In this document: positions 32,691 through 44,900 of the stretch, piece after piece
Layout of the letters: each line of letters begins with the position of its first letter
Position numbering within the stretch: the stretch's first letter is position 1
From: Gambelia wislizenii
Lineage: Eukaryota > Chordata > Lepidosauria > Squamata > Crotaphytidae
Direction: 5' to 3'
DNA length: 64,000 nucleotides
Assembly: GCA_030847615.1 (NCBI GenBank)
Contig: JAUMIR010000002.1
Span: 202,661,809 to 202,725,808, forward strand
Translations under genes and position numbers: made by a program
Notes under the pieces: generated by a model
The model's database searches: none
What the model was told of the DNA's origin: nothing
Seen by the model: only the letters and a program-made list of their open reading frames with translations

Positions 32691-34649
32691 GTCAGATGTA
32701 AACTAAATCTTCATCTTAAATTCAAACCTAAGAGGGGTGGCATCTTAAAGAGGAGACTCCAAGTCAACAATCTTCAACAAGCTACCATGAGAGACAACTT
32801 CCAGGCAAACCTGCAAACAAAACTTGAAGACCATCCTACAGATCCTTCTCCTACAGTGCTTTGGCAACATATCAGAAACAGCATCCTCCAGTCTGTGGAA
32901 GAATCCCTCGGGTTCTCCCACAAGAAAAATCAAGACTGGTTTGATGAAAACAACCAAGAGATCCAGGAGCTGTTGGCAAAGAAGAGAACTGCTCATCAGG
33001 CATACCTTGCCCAGCCAAGTTGCCATGTAAGAAAAGCAGCTTTCCGTCTCACATGTAGTAAACTTCAACTCAGAGACATGCAGGACAAGTGGTGGATCAA
33101 TATAGCAGAAAAGACACAACGCTGTGCAGATCTGGGTGATCTTAGAGGATTTTATGAAGTTCTTGAAGCAATGTTTGGACCTACTTATCAGATCCAAAGT
33201 TCCTTATACAGTACAGATGGTCAAACATTAATTACTGATAAAACCTCCATCCTGAATCAATGGGCTGAACATTTTCAAAGTCTCTTTAGTGCCAACCGAG
33301 TAGTCCAAGGCTCAGCTATCCAACATATGATAGAAAAACTGATGAAAAATGAATTGGACATAGCTCCCATTTTGGAAGAGACCTTTAAGGCCATACAGCA
33401 GATGAAAAATGACAATGCAGCTGTGATTGATGGAATCCCACCTGAAATTTGGAAACACAGAGGTCATGCACCCCACAATAAATTCCATGAACTCCTTGTG
33501 AATTGCTGGGGGAAAGGGGAACTGCCATCAGATCTCCGAGATGCAGTCATCATCACCCTGTACAAGAAAAAAGGGGCAAAATCTGACTGCTCAAACTATC
33601 GAGCCATAACACTGCTATCTATTGCTGGAAAAATCCTTGCAAGGATACTCCTGAACAGGTTAGTTCTTGCTATTGCAGAAGCACTTCTTCCTGAAAGCCA
33701 GTGTGGCTTCAGAGCCAATAGGAGTACTACGGATATGGTATTTGCCCTTAGACAACTGCAAGAAAAATGTAGGGAGCAGAACAAGGGTCTCTATGTAACA
33801 TTTGTCGACCTCACCAAAACCTTTGACACTGTGAGTAGAAAAGGTCTGTGGCAGATCCTGGAAAAACTAGGATGTCCCCCCCCCCAATTCCTTAAAATGA
33901 TTATCTTGCTACACGAGGGCCAGCACAGTCAAATCAGATATGGCGATGCTCTTTCAGAGCCCTTTCTAATAACTAATGAAGTGAAGCAAGGTTGTGTTCT
34001 TGCTCCAACTTTATTTACAATCTTCTTCAGCATGATGCTCCAAAGGGCTATGGCAAAGCTTGAAGAAGAAGACAGCATCTATATACATTACCATACTGAT
34101 GGTAGCTTGTTTAACTTAAGCCGTCTGAGGGCTCGCACTAAGACTCTAAACTATCTAGTCCGTGAGCTGCTCTTTGCTGATGCTGCTGCCCTTGTTGCCC
34201 ACACAGAAGCAGCTCTGCAGCGCCTAACATCCTGCTTCGCAACAGTTGCAGAGCTGTTTGGGCTGGAAGTCAACCTGAAGAAAAAGGAAGTTCTTTACCA
34301 GCCTGTACCACAGGACGAACACCACCACCCCCACATTGCCGTCGGCAAATTTGTGCTTAAGTCCGTTCAGCAGTTCACCTACCTGGGAAGCATCATCTCC
34401 TCAGATGCCAAGATTGACAAAGAGATCAATCACAGATTAGCAAAGGCATATAGCGCATTTAGAAGACTTCACAAAAGAGTCTGGAGTAATAAACACCTGA
34501 GGCAAAGCACAAAAATCAGTGTGTATAGAGCTATAGTACTATCTATTCTCCTTTATAGGTCTGAAACATGGGTCACCTATCGCCAACACTTACGACTCCT
34601 CGAATGCTTCCATCAGCGCTGTCTACGCACAATCCTAAATATACATTGA
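32652..34649 (+). pseudogene. Reverse transcriptase ORF of LINE copy A, open for 665 codons
   Basis: RT motifs in order: YRAITLLSIAGKILARILLN at about residue 315; LPESQCGFRANRSTTDMVFA; YVTFVDLTKTFDTVSRKGLW (first catalytic Asp); NEVKQGCVLAPTLF; RELLFADAAALVAHT; and LEVNLKKKEVLYQP, then the thumb YLGSIISSDAKIDKEI. The catalytic pair normally read as FADD is FADA here, so the second Asp is replaced by Ala. The ORF ends at a frameshift and continues at 34568-35134. Open over 2 kb, so the insertion is fairly young, but it is probably catalytically dead. Confidence 0.85.
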
Positions 34650-35134
34650 CTGACTATGTGACAAATGTTGCTGTCCTTGAGCAAGCAGGGATCACCAGCA
34701 TTGAGGCCATGATGTTGAGAACACAGCTGCGCTGGGCAGGGCATGTTTCTAGGATGGAGGACCATCGCTTCCCAAAAATAGTACTCTATGGTGAACTTAC
34801 CATGGGTCAGCGTAAGAGGGGCACTCCACAAAAACAATACAAGGACTCCCTGAAACAACATTTCAGGCTCAGCCAAATTGATCACCAACAATGGTCCGCC
34901 CTGGCCTCACATTGGGAGGCATGGAGATGCACTATCCAGAATGCTGCAGCCTTATTTGAGAACTCATGCCGAACAAGTCTTGAAGAGAAACGACAATGCA
35001 GAAAGAATCACAACCTGGAAACATCACCCAAGGAGACCTTCTGCTGTACTTTCTGCAACCAGACTTGTTTATCTCTGATTGGCCTTTTTAGTCATCAGCG
35101 CGCTTACAGAAAGCACGGGATGAGTCCTTCCTGA
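34568..35134 (+). pseudogene. C-terminal domain of LINE copy A, frameshifted, with zinc finger
   Basis: Starts in another frame, with the in-family text from about 34650: TNVAVLEQAGITSIEAMMLR and LRWAGHVSRMEDHRFPKIVL, a conserved block of this LINE group. It ends with a C2H2-like finger (CTFCNQTC ... FSHQRAYRKH) and MSPS. The finger probably binds nucleic acid. Confidence 0.78.
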
Positions 35135-35161
35135 ATCTTCATTTGCGAAGAAAAGCCAGAG

Positions 35162-35225
35162 GGGACTTGAACATCCATGGATTTTGGTATACATCAGGGG
35201 TGGGGGTGGGTAATTATATAACATA
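35162..35225 (+). mobile_element. Right half of the split Tigger-like element
   Basis: GGGACTTGAACATCCATGGA then TTTTGGTATACATCAGGGG lines up with the right part of related copies. The terminal inverted repeat is eroded. Confidence 0.6.
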
Positions 35226-35740
35226 CAGTACCGGCATTATTTACTATATCTTTCAGGTCCAAATTGGACAAGATCTTTTTCAAAACCACCCCATTTAGAA
35301 TTTATTCTCACAAATCATGATGGCAGAAATGACAGGAAAGGACAAAAAAGAGAGGCAAAATTGATTTTGACAGTGTTATTAGAAATTTTGGAGATAAAAA
35401 AGCCAGAAAACATCATGTCATTAGCTGATTAGGTTTGTCATTGCATTGTATAAAGTACAATATATTATTATCTGGTCATTCTGGTGCACAGGGAATAAAC
35501 ATTTACAAATGTTTATCAGTGGTCATATTCAGACAGCCTGAGATTAGCCATCATGTCCAATTATGCTTTCATAACCATACACCAAAAGCTGTCTGCTTTG
35601 TTCATATTTTATCATAACCATATTTTTCTACAAAGAAGGAAAAACTACAACTTTAAAATTTAATGTTATATCATTATCTTTATTGAAAAGACTTAATTGA
35701 GGATTTAAAGTCCATTTGGAGCTTAAATCCTCAGTTTTGA
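35226..35740. other. No gene seen
   Basis: AT-rich DNA without a recognisable repeat or exon. Confidence 0.4.
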
Positions 35741-36420
35741 GAGGAGCCTCCCCAGGGCCCGAAAACCATACATAGAAATTGGAAATACAGTGGCATGGAC
35801 AATCCTGACTTTGGTATTCAATTATATATCTTTATACTTCAGCATCTTGTCTAGTTCCTTCACAGCTGCCCTTCCAAGTGCTAGTCTCATTCTGATTTCT
35901 TACTGCAGCCCCCGTTTTGATTAATGACTGAACCCAAGTACACAAAATCTTACACTATTTCAAAGTCTTCATTGTCTGCTTTAGTTATGTAAATAATCTG
36001 TGGTCATTATTTTGTTTTCTTAATGTTCAACTGTAAACCTGTCTTTGCACTTTCTTCCTTGACTTTCTTCAGTAGTCGTTCCAAGTCTTTGCTATTTTCT
36101 GCTTATAGTATGGTATTGTCTGCATATCTTAAATTGTTGATGTTCCTTCCTCCAAATTTCACACCTCCTTCCTCAAAGTCTAATCCAGCTTTGCGTATAT
36201 GTTGAGCATACAAGTTAGATAGGGTAATAAAATGCAGCCTTGACTGACCTCCTCGCCAATTGGAAACCAATCTGTTTCTCCATACTCTGTCCTAAAAGTG
36301 ACCTCTTATCCTGAGTACAGGTTACGCATTAGGATAATCAAATGTTGTGGTACATCCATTTCATTAAGAGCAGCCCATAGTTTTTCATGATCTATACATT
36401 CAAAGGCTGGCTCCTTAGTC
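35741..36420 (-). mobile_element. RTE-BovB LINE fragment (RT palm to C-terminal region), decayed
   Basis: Minus-strand translation gives FECIDHEKLWAALNEMDVPQ, HLIILMRNLYSG, then in other frames YGETDWFPIGEEVSQGCIL, RKAGLDFEEGGVKFGGRN and motifs around KADNEDF. It is strongly BovB-like. Frame changes and stops show it is dead. Confidence 0.85.
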
Positions 36421-36429
36421 TTGATCCTC

Positions 36430-36560
36430 AGCAAAAGCCTGTCTGACACGGGAGACCCTACTAGCATCACTGCTACCATCAGCATAGCCTCTTGCCTCAC
36501 AGGAGCATGCAATCCCACTACAACAGAAAGATAGTGCCATGGTGGAACTACTATAGATAC
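36430..36560 (-). mobile_element. Fragment resembling the leader of the Z1 LINE
   Basis: CCTGTCTGACACGGGAGACC and CATCAGCATAGCCTCT match the reverse complement of about 31240-31305 in copy A. It abuts the BovB piece, so one element probably inserted into or recombined with the other. Confidence 0.55.
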
Positions 36561-36659
36561 CATAGTCTGTTAAAAAATCAAAAGATTGGGTCTTTGATCA
36601 AATCAAGCCTGAACTCTCCCTAGAACCCAAATGACCAAATTCAGGCTATGGCATTTTGT

Positions 36660-36841
36660 GTATATCATGAGACAACATGACTCATTTAAAAAGATGATAA
36701 TGCTTGGTAAAGTGGGAGGCAGCAGGACAAGAGGAAGACTGCATTCCAGGTGGATGGACTCAGTGGATGGACTCAATCAAGGAAGTCACAGTTCTTGAGA
36801 TTGCAGGACCTGAGTAGGGCTGTCAGTAACAGGGTATCTAT
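36660..36841 (+). mobile_element. RTE-BovB 3' end, left part (split by a DNA transposon)
   Basis: AATGCTTGGTAAAGTGGGAG, AGGACAAGAGGAAGACTGCA, GGACTCAATCAAGGAAGTCA and CTGAGTAGGGCTGTCAGTAA follow the BovB 3' order. It continues at 37758. Confidence 0.78.
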
Positions 36842-37757
36842 GGGGTCGTTTACACGGCAGATTTATTGCGGCAACTTGCGCTTTAATTCTTTTCCGCAGC
36901 TGTGCCAGTCAGTTTTTTTTTCTAATTATGCTGCTTTTTCGTTCAGACTTGAAAAAGTGTGGGGGGCGTGGCCTCCCAAGCAGGCGAAGGCTTTATGAGG
37001 AAGAGGCTAGATCGTGAGTGAAAGAATTTGAAGCCCTGCATTTTTGAAATAAAGAAAGATCACAGACTGCCAAAATAGCAGGGGGGAAGATCAAAGAAGT
37101 GGCTCTGTCTCTGTCTCTCTCTAAATCTGCCTGTAAATGAACTCAGTCACTCCCCGAAGCAATCTCTGCTGAAAGACTTTGCTGCCATGCCGTGGATCCT
37201 AAGGTGAACCTATCACAAGTTTTTTCAGCACAATTTGTTTAGTCAGGGTTCACAGACTTGCAAAATAGCAGAGGATTTTTGACTCTCCCTCCCTCAGTCC
37301 CCCTCCCTCCCCCAATCACAATGCAGCCCCATAGCAAAATGGTTTCTCGCTCTCGCTCTCCCTCCCCCAAGCAGAGCTGACCAGATGGGAACTTTATGAG
37401 TGAAAGGTCTTGGGAATCCTTTTTCTTAGCAGACTTGCAAAATAGCAGAGAGGATTTTTCAAAGTTTCCTGAATGCTACTGAACTCAGTCCCCCTCTTTT
37501 AAGCCCACCCCTTCATCATAGCAACCAATCACAATACAGATCTGCTGCAGCCCTTAACGGAATGGTAGTTTACACTGCCAATAATGCGCTACATTGCAAA
37601 TATACCGGCAAAAGTAGCGACATCTCTTGCCACGCTATATTTGGGTGTTTTACCTTCCCCCCTTCTGAATGAGGCGATGCTGTGGTGCAATCCGTGGGAA
37701 GTATGAGCTATCTTAGCAGTATATTTAGAGGAATATTTGCCTGTGTAAACCCCCCCT
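36842..37757. mobile_element. Nonautonomous DNA transposon (family G1-like), copy 2, inserted in BovB
   Basis: The left end GGGGTCGTTTACACGGCAGA faces the right end TTTGCCTGTGTAAACCCCCC, inverted. About 916 bp with no transposase ORF. Internal ACTTGCAAAATAGCAGAG-type blocks recur (37060, 37255 and 37432), so the body is internally repetitive. It splits the BovB 3' end exactly. Confidence 0.78.
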
Positions 37758-37820
37758 TGGAAATCTCTCATTCATAGAGCTGCTGTAAGTTGAAGCCAAC
37801 TTGATGGCAATTAACGACAT
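37758..37820 (+). mobile_element. RTE-BovB 3' end, right part
   Basis: TTGGAAATCTCTCATTCATA, GAGCTGCTGTAAGTTGAAGC and CAACTTGATGGCAATTAACG complete the BovB end interrupted at 36841. Confidence 0.78.
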
Positions 37821-38931
37821 TGCTGTGGTCAGGCCTGGCTCTAGCTGTTCAGGCTGAGAGCCTGATGGCAACTCCAATGAGCTGCACCCATAAATTGCTG
37901 ACCCTTGGATAGGCTTCAGGGTCTGGAATCAGACCAAGCTTCACCAATAACTCTATTTTGTTGAATCAAGCTCTGAAGGGCCATTAAAGGTTGGTTCAAG
38001 CCTTGACACACTCCAAGGCAGTTACCATAACAGCTGTGCTTTTCTTTCAGAACCCTTTGCTTCCATATAAAAGGTTTTTTAACCTTGAGATCATATGTAT
38101 CTAATGTAGAGGCAGGGCACCAGTAGCCATACAGATCTTGTTTGACTACATCTCCCATGCTTTGCTGGAAGGGGCTGATGTGAGCTGGAATCCCAACAAC
38201 AGTTGAAAGAATAGTTTTCCCCACCCTTGATCTAATTTTACCCTGCTGTAGCCTGGCTCTGCTCAGAGTCTGTAGCCCATGCTTCTCATATGCCCTAAGA
38301 GCTGCAGCCAGAACAGACACCAATGGCCTAGGTAGATGGTCCGACTCACTATAAGAGCTCTAAGTGTACCCAGATCATTAAATATTCAACTGATGTTCCA
38401 AGTGATGAAAAACCACCTTCAGTTTGCTCTACACTAAGTGGAATAGGAAAAAAACATTGTGATTTATGCAGCAATTATGTCTTGCCTGTGCTCACAGATT
38501 CATTTCCAGACAATTTCCTAGTGAAAAGTGATTTACAACCACAATGCAGTTGCAATTTATGTCTTAGTTCTATTTAATGTTCTCAGATCTCAGTCTGCTC
38601 TGAGGAAAGGAGCTTATCACAGGAGCAGATGGAAGCCGTATTTATGTCAGACAGTCTACAGAAAAGGAGCTGTGTGCTCTTCGCAAACAATTTCCTCTAA
38701 ACACCAATAGGAAGAATGGGTTTCAGAGTCCCATTTGCCCAGTATTGTCTTGCCCAAATAAATCTCTGGATAGAATACAACTGCACCTGAAAAAGGAGAG
38801 TGGCAGGGATGCTCATTCCCAGTTGAAAATTAAAACAGCACAACTGGAAGATAGTATGGAAAACACCTGGAACATGTATGGTCAGTCCAGGGCATGCTCA
38901 TGAGTGAAGACTTTCATCCCTTTTCCACCTG
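37821..38931. other. AFMID 3' UTR and downstream DNA; no gene seen
   Basis: The part just left of 38932 must hold the AFMID 3' UTR. I cannot place its polyadenylation site with confidence. No exon or clear repeat is visible. Confidence 0.4.
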
Positions 38932-38961
38932 TTAGCTTCTGGAAATCATTTTCAAGATCAC
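38932..38961 (-). CDS. AFMID: AFMID exon 11 (last coding)
   Basis: Encodes VILKMISRS and TAA. Acceptor TTTTTTGTTCCAG|GTG. The short end matches the IILKTIFQ-type C-terminus of the family. Confidence 0.88.
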   Translation of the reverse strand: MILKMISRS

Positions 38962-41900
38962 CTGGAACAAAAAATAGGTGCATATTTAAATTATTTGTGA
39001 GAGCTAATGTGGTGTAGCTGTTTGAGTGTTGGAATAGGACTTCCAGAGACTAGGATTCAAATTCCCTCTTGGCTACAGAAACCCAATGGATGACCTTGGG
39101 CAAGTCACACTCTTAGGGGAAGGCAGAGTCAAACCTTCTCTGAATAAATCTTGCTAATAAACCCCCCCTGATAGGTTTGCCTTAGGGTCACCGCAAGTTG
39201 GAAACCACTTGAAGACACACAACATTTAAATTATTTTAATTTAAGTTAGCTGTTTTGCATAAAAGATTGGTTCCATAGGAAACCTGTCTCAGTGTAACTG
39301 GGTGAGTGTGCATATGTGAAGGAAGCTGAACATGGAAAAGTTCCTTTCTTGGACTATAACTCCCATAATCCCTGGCTGACATGGTCATTGGGAGCTGTAG
39401 TCTAAAAAAATAACATTCTCAAGCATGGAAGAAGGCCTGAATTTGGGCTTATTCATCTTGGGTGTTGTCTTCAAACATCACAGTGAGTCAGAATTCTCAA
39501 GCTTATGCTGCCCAGTGCAATCCTTCTGTCTCTGGTTTGTTTACTGTGACATCCAAATTAGGAAGTCTGGCTTGTCTTTCTCCTACAACCCAGAGAAATA
39601 ATCCAGGGCTGGTTCTTGGGAAAGGCAAGCAAGTATGCCAGATTTTGATGTCACAGTAAACAAACCACAGAAAACCCATAGTTTTGCTGCTCCCACCAAC
39701 TAGGAAGTAAGCATCAGTATGCTGCCTTCTTCAAAGCAAGACAGAATTCTCATACCTCACTACTATATATTGCTGCTGTGTACTACATCCCCCCAAAATT
39801 CCACCCAAATTCCAGTCTTTTTGTTTGTTTATGTTTCCAAGATGCTAGCTGGGTGCATATCCCACATTGATGGGTATGGCCAACTATATGAAGGTTTCTC
39901 TCCTAGTTAGCTCCCTAATGGGAATGAAGGCAGCATTGGGTGGGCAAAGCCCATGTTATCAGCCTCAGCCTCATCACCGAAATATTTTCACACCATGTGG
40001 GATCACACCACAGGGAAGCAGATTTCATGCTAGTGGGAGTATGTGTGATTTTTGACTTGATAAATGGATTTGCACACTTAAAAATGATGGCAGAAGTTAT
40101 TCACTCAGAAATTTGATACAAGGATATACAGTAGGTTCTGCTATAATGTGATAGCTGCATTCTTTAAAAAGTCCATGTTATAGAAAATCACGCTCTAAAA
40201 ATAACAGGACTTTGGGGGGAAATAGGGGCAGGTGCAGAGCTCAAAAAATATTACTAGTAGTGAAGGTATTTATTTAATTGGCTACAAATTTTAATGAATA
40301 AATCTTAATTGTAAGCCTAAATGGTGACTCTTACCATAGAAAAACATGAGGATAATTATTTACAGCAGAGGTGGGCAAAGTATGATCCCCACAAGCCTCT
40401 GGAGCCCCCTGCCCCAAAAGTGGAGAGACCCCCAATACTTTAAATACTAATAACACTTGTTGCCCCTTGGCACAAATAGGTCTAGGCTTGCTGCAGCAGT
40501 TAAATGTTGTGCCACCAGCTTAAATTTCATCCTTCACAAACCCTCTCACTCCCTCTTTCCATCTACCTCACTCACTTCTGTCCAGACTTAAAATCTCATC
40601 CTGCTTGCAAATGCTCCCTCCCCCTCCTTCCATCCACCTCACTTCAGTCCCTCAGTTCTCAAACCCACGTGGCTAACAAACTGAACAGCTAAGATGAGGG
40701 GAGGCACAGCTGAGATGTTGAGAGGTGCCAATTTTGAATGCTCATCAAGATGGAATCCTGCTATAGCCAATTAAGAGTTCGTGTTCTGCAAATAGTATTC
40801 CTCTATTAACTGATCATGTCATTGCCAATTTGCATTGTAAAAACATGCATTTTAGAATAATTTACAGTATTCAATAGCCAACCTTGCTACAAGCTACAGA
40901 CAAAATGTCCTTTGAGCTATGGTATTTTGGGGATGCAGGTGATCATGTCCTACTGGAGGCATTGCTCCTAGCTGATTTTTTTTCTGTTTTCTCTCCATCT
41001 TACACACAAAACCAGCCACCATAATTTTGCTGCAACTCATTTGTCTATCTACCTGTGTGAGAAGATAGTCCTCCTGGGAGAGCTTCTCAATTACATCAAA
41101 GTGATCTGTCTCTCCAATGTCCAGCAGAGATGAGTTCCAGCCAGCTGCACGTAGAGCCTAAAGGAGAAACAACAAGTATGTTAACAAAATTGTGCTCACA
41201 AGGTAACTGCAAGTTCTTTCACCCTAAGACACAGACAGGCAGCTTCAAGCCGTGTAAGATCTGTTTTCCCCCCTACAGAACGTTGAGGTCCACCAAAAGG
41301 TGCAGAGCAGTGGCTAAGACTGGGAAACCTATGCTTAGAAACAGAGAACAGAGTGCCTCTGAACATATGCCCAACCCAAGAACTGCGAACAGTATCCAGA
41401 ACCAACCTCAGTATTTCTTTCACAGAAATCCACTTCTTGTTCCCCAACCTGTACTTGCCTTATTTTCAGCTATCCAATTTGGCAATGGTGCAGCTTTTAA
41501 ATTTTTTGCTACTGCAAGACAATAGACAGAAATCCTTTCTGATCTATTGCAAATCACGCAGTGATCTATCCTAACAGATATATTGCTTCAGTAGCAAGAA
41601 GGAGAGTAAGATCTGGAGCAAAGGTGGTGATGGACAAATTGATTCACAAATGAGCAATGTAACATTAAGAGGTGAGAAACATGAACCAAATAATTATTCT
41701 AGATAATTTTCCCACCTTCCATACACAAATCCGTACACAAGACTTTGGGATATATAGACATGAATGCATGTACACATTTTCTGTCTCTCTGTTTGTTCCT
41801 GTCATACAGAGGCACATTCAGAGATATAAATGGATAAGGCACAAACCACTCATGCCTGTTTAGATGTAGTGATTTCTCTAAAACAATGCTAAACAAAGTG

Positions 41901-44900
41901 GTAGTACATGGACCGGTGCCAGTCCCTGGCAAGTATCCAGGAAAGAAAGGAAGAATTGTAGTCAGTGGGCATAAATATGGTACCACTGCCTGACATCTTG
42001 GAGGGAAAAACTGCTGGTTCCCCACATCAAAACATATGAGGAGAGCTTGAAGGAGCTGGGTATATTCAGCCTGGTGAAGAGAAGATTGATGGGTGACATG
42101 ATTGCAATCTTTAAATATCTCATGGGCTGCCAGAAAGAAGAGGGTGCAGGCTTGTTCCCTGCTGCCTCTGAGGGTAGGACCTAATGATTTTAAGTTACAG
42201 GAGGAGGGTAGTTTTTGATTAAACATTAGAAGGAACATCTTGACAGTAAGAGCAGTTCAGCAATGGAACTAATTGCCTAGAGAGGTGGTGGGGGTCTCTT
42301 CTCTGGATGTCTTCAAAAAGAGGCTGGCAGCTACCCCTGCTGACGATGCTTTAGCTGGAGATCCTGGACTGAGTGTGTGTGTGGGGGTTGGACTTGATGG
42401 CCCATACGGGCCCCTTCCAACTCTTATTCTATGAGCCAATAACTTGAGATGCACTGCTCCAGAAGCCCATATGAATTGCTTTCAAAGCATTAAACATGTT
42501 TACATTTATTCATACACATTCTTTGTGTATACAAATACGTGCACTCAGATGCACATACATCAGACTGAAACTGTAAAAATGCTCAGTGAGTTATATGTGA
42601 GACCAAAGGAAGTGATCAAGAAGTCTTTACTATAAACAATAAAATTATAAACCACTTACAAGAGGGCTGTCTTAATGTTTGATTGGTTAATCTATTACTT
42701 AACTGACTGGTCCAGCAACAACTTGGTTAGGAAGGGGATTACCTGGCTTTTGGTTAAAACAGGTACTCAAACTAAGGGATTGGTTTCAACTGTCTCTTGG
42801 TCACTGACTCCCTAAACATCCAACTGACATGTCCAGTATGCAACACACCTTGAAATACTCCTGGGACTGTCTGCGGAACTCAGGCGAGTCATGTTGTGCC
42901 ACAGCGATGAGGACTTGGCAAGCTCTCTTGTCCCCCAACTTAGGCACACATTGCAGAGGACTATTCTGCTGTGCCACCTCCCTGTGGAGACATACATAGT
43001 TCAGAGTGAGATAGTGCAGAGATGAAAAGCAGGAAAAGTCTTGGCAAAGTGGGAAACCAAAAAGCAAAGTGGATGGGCAGATTGTGCTGGACTACACAGA
43101 AGCTACAGTAGCTCCCATTCACTGTAGCTTTGATGCCCCTCATTAGATGGGCACTCCAGTTCTAAGAGGCAGTTCTCACCGGCTCATGTGCAATACTTCA
43201 TTGACATAGGTGTGTGTGATGGGCTCCAGGTCATAGACGCCACTCACCAAAAAGGCTCCTGGGAAGGAAAAGCACAAACCCACCAAAGTTCAGAGACAAA
43301 GAATTTCCAACTAGGACCTGACATTCTAGTATGTTATGAGATTGGGGAAAATCAGAATGCAAAATATGAGGATTGGGTTGGATGGTTCCCAAAAAATACC
43401 TCTAATGTTTGGCACAACACCAAATTCAGACCAATTTGTGGAGAGCACCATGGCTGCCAGGTGGGCCCCAGCTGAGTGTCCAAGCAGATAAATCCCACTA
43501 GAGGGAAATGAGATGGGGTTACAATGAGCAAGCAAGAGGCTCTGGCTGGGGAGAAAGAGGGCAGCAGGGTTGCCAGAGGAGTGGCTTTCCTCCCCATAGA
43601 TTCAGCCTGCACCATCTCACAGCACCCATATACCTCCTACCTGATCCCTGTGTACTGCTGAACTGCAAAGGCCACACTCTGCCTCACCTGCCTGACCATC
43701 ATATCCAGCTGGCCTAGGCAAAACAAAACAAGAACAATCCACAATATTCAAGTTATGATCAGCATGAGCTATTAAGGAGAATAAGCAGGGAGGAAAAACT
43801 GACTACCCCGCAAACACGTACCTTTGGGAGCCACATCATAGCCAACTACAGCCAAGGCAATGCCATGTGTCACCAGGGGCACTGCAGCAAAGCCTGAAAC
43901 ATCTTTGCTAGAGGTGGGGGGACAGAAGAAAAAGGACAGACAGTTACACCTAATCAGAAAAAAGCCCTTGGTCATTAGCTCCACCCCAGGAGCCCCTACA
44001 CTGGGGAGACTGGTAGTCCCAAATGGACCCCTATTGCATTTAAGTCCTAAGGACAGAGGACAAAAAGACCTCAGCCAACTTCCAGCACAACTCACCTAAG
44101 GGCTTGCCAATAACCACCATGGATATAGAGGACCAGGGGAAAGGCTGAAAAAAGGACACAGTGGATAACAGGATAGCCAAATCCCTCACCTTCCAGAAAC
44201 TCCTCTCCTTCCTGTCTGCCTCCTCTCCCTCACGCTACCTCTTAATCACAAACAGATTTCTCCACCCCACCCCAATTTCCTGTCCCCACCATTCCACTGT
44301 GTCCCCTGTAGTCTTACTTTCAGAATGCACTTTCGGAAGATACACATCAAGTTTCTCTCCCTCACCCAACCCATAAGGCACATTCAGGAGAGTCTGAGTG
44401 GCAGCCTGGGCATAGTGGGTACCTGCAAAGCAAAAGGCACAATAAGATGGAGTCAACTTGCCCATACCTAAGTTGCTCTCCCATATGCCCAGGAGCTTCT
44501 GGACCATAGTTCATCCACATATTCATGGGTGCATATCATTCTGCTTGCTCATTGGGAAATCAAGGTAGGCCTTACCCTTACTATACATTCCTGAAGGGAG
44601 AAAGGCTCCTCACTAATTTAGGAGGAAATTATAAAAATTAACATGTTACCTAGAATGTTGATCCCATTTTAGACAATACCAATGTTGACAAGTGATCTAC
44701 CATTCAAACAATAGCAGAAGGCTTTATTTAATTTTATCTCTCTGGCTTTTCTTCACAAACGAAGATTCAGGAAGGACTCATCCTGCACTTTCTACAAGCG
44801 CGCTGATGACTAAAAAGGCCAATCCGAGATAAACAAGTCCGGTTGCAGAAGCACAGCAGAAGGTCTCCTTGGGTGATGTTACGGCAAAGGAAAAAACCAA

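Larger units (their letters stand above)
31181..35161 (+). mobile_element. Nearly full-length APE-type LINE with C-terminal zinc finger (family Z1), copy A
   Basis: About 3.98 kb, flanked by GGGAC at 31176-31180 and 35162-35166, a likely 5-bp target duplication. Layout: leader 31181-31940; endonuclease 31945-32690, reading KLTLACWNIRTM, LGDFNAR and TDH with stops and frameshifts; reverse transcriptase 32652-34649; C-terminal part in another frame to 35134. The 3' end reads GAAGAAAAGCCAGAG without poly-A. Two further 3' copies lie at 44741-44888 (minus) and 56522-58226 (plus). The clade is uncertain; such ORFs are often misnamed craniofacial development protein 2-like. Confidence 0.85.

Noticed and set aside
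32652..34649. Reading the 665-codon frame as a host gene (craniofacial development protein 2-like)
   Set aside because: It has full reverse-transcriptase motifs, repeated copies in the window and a target-site duplication, so it is a LINE.
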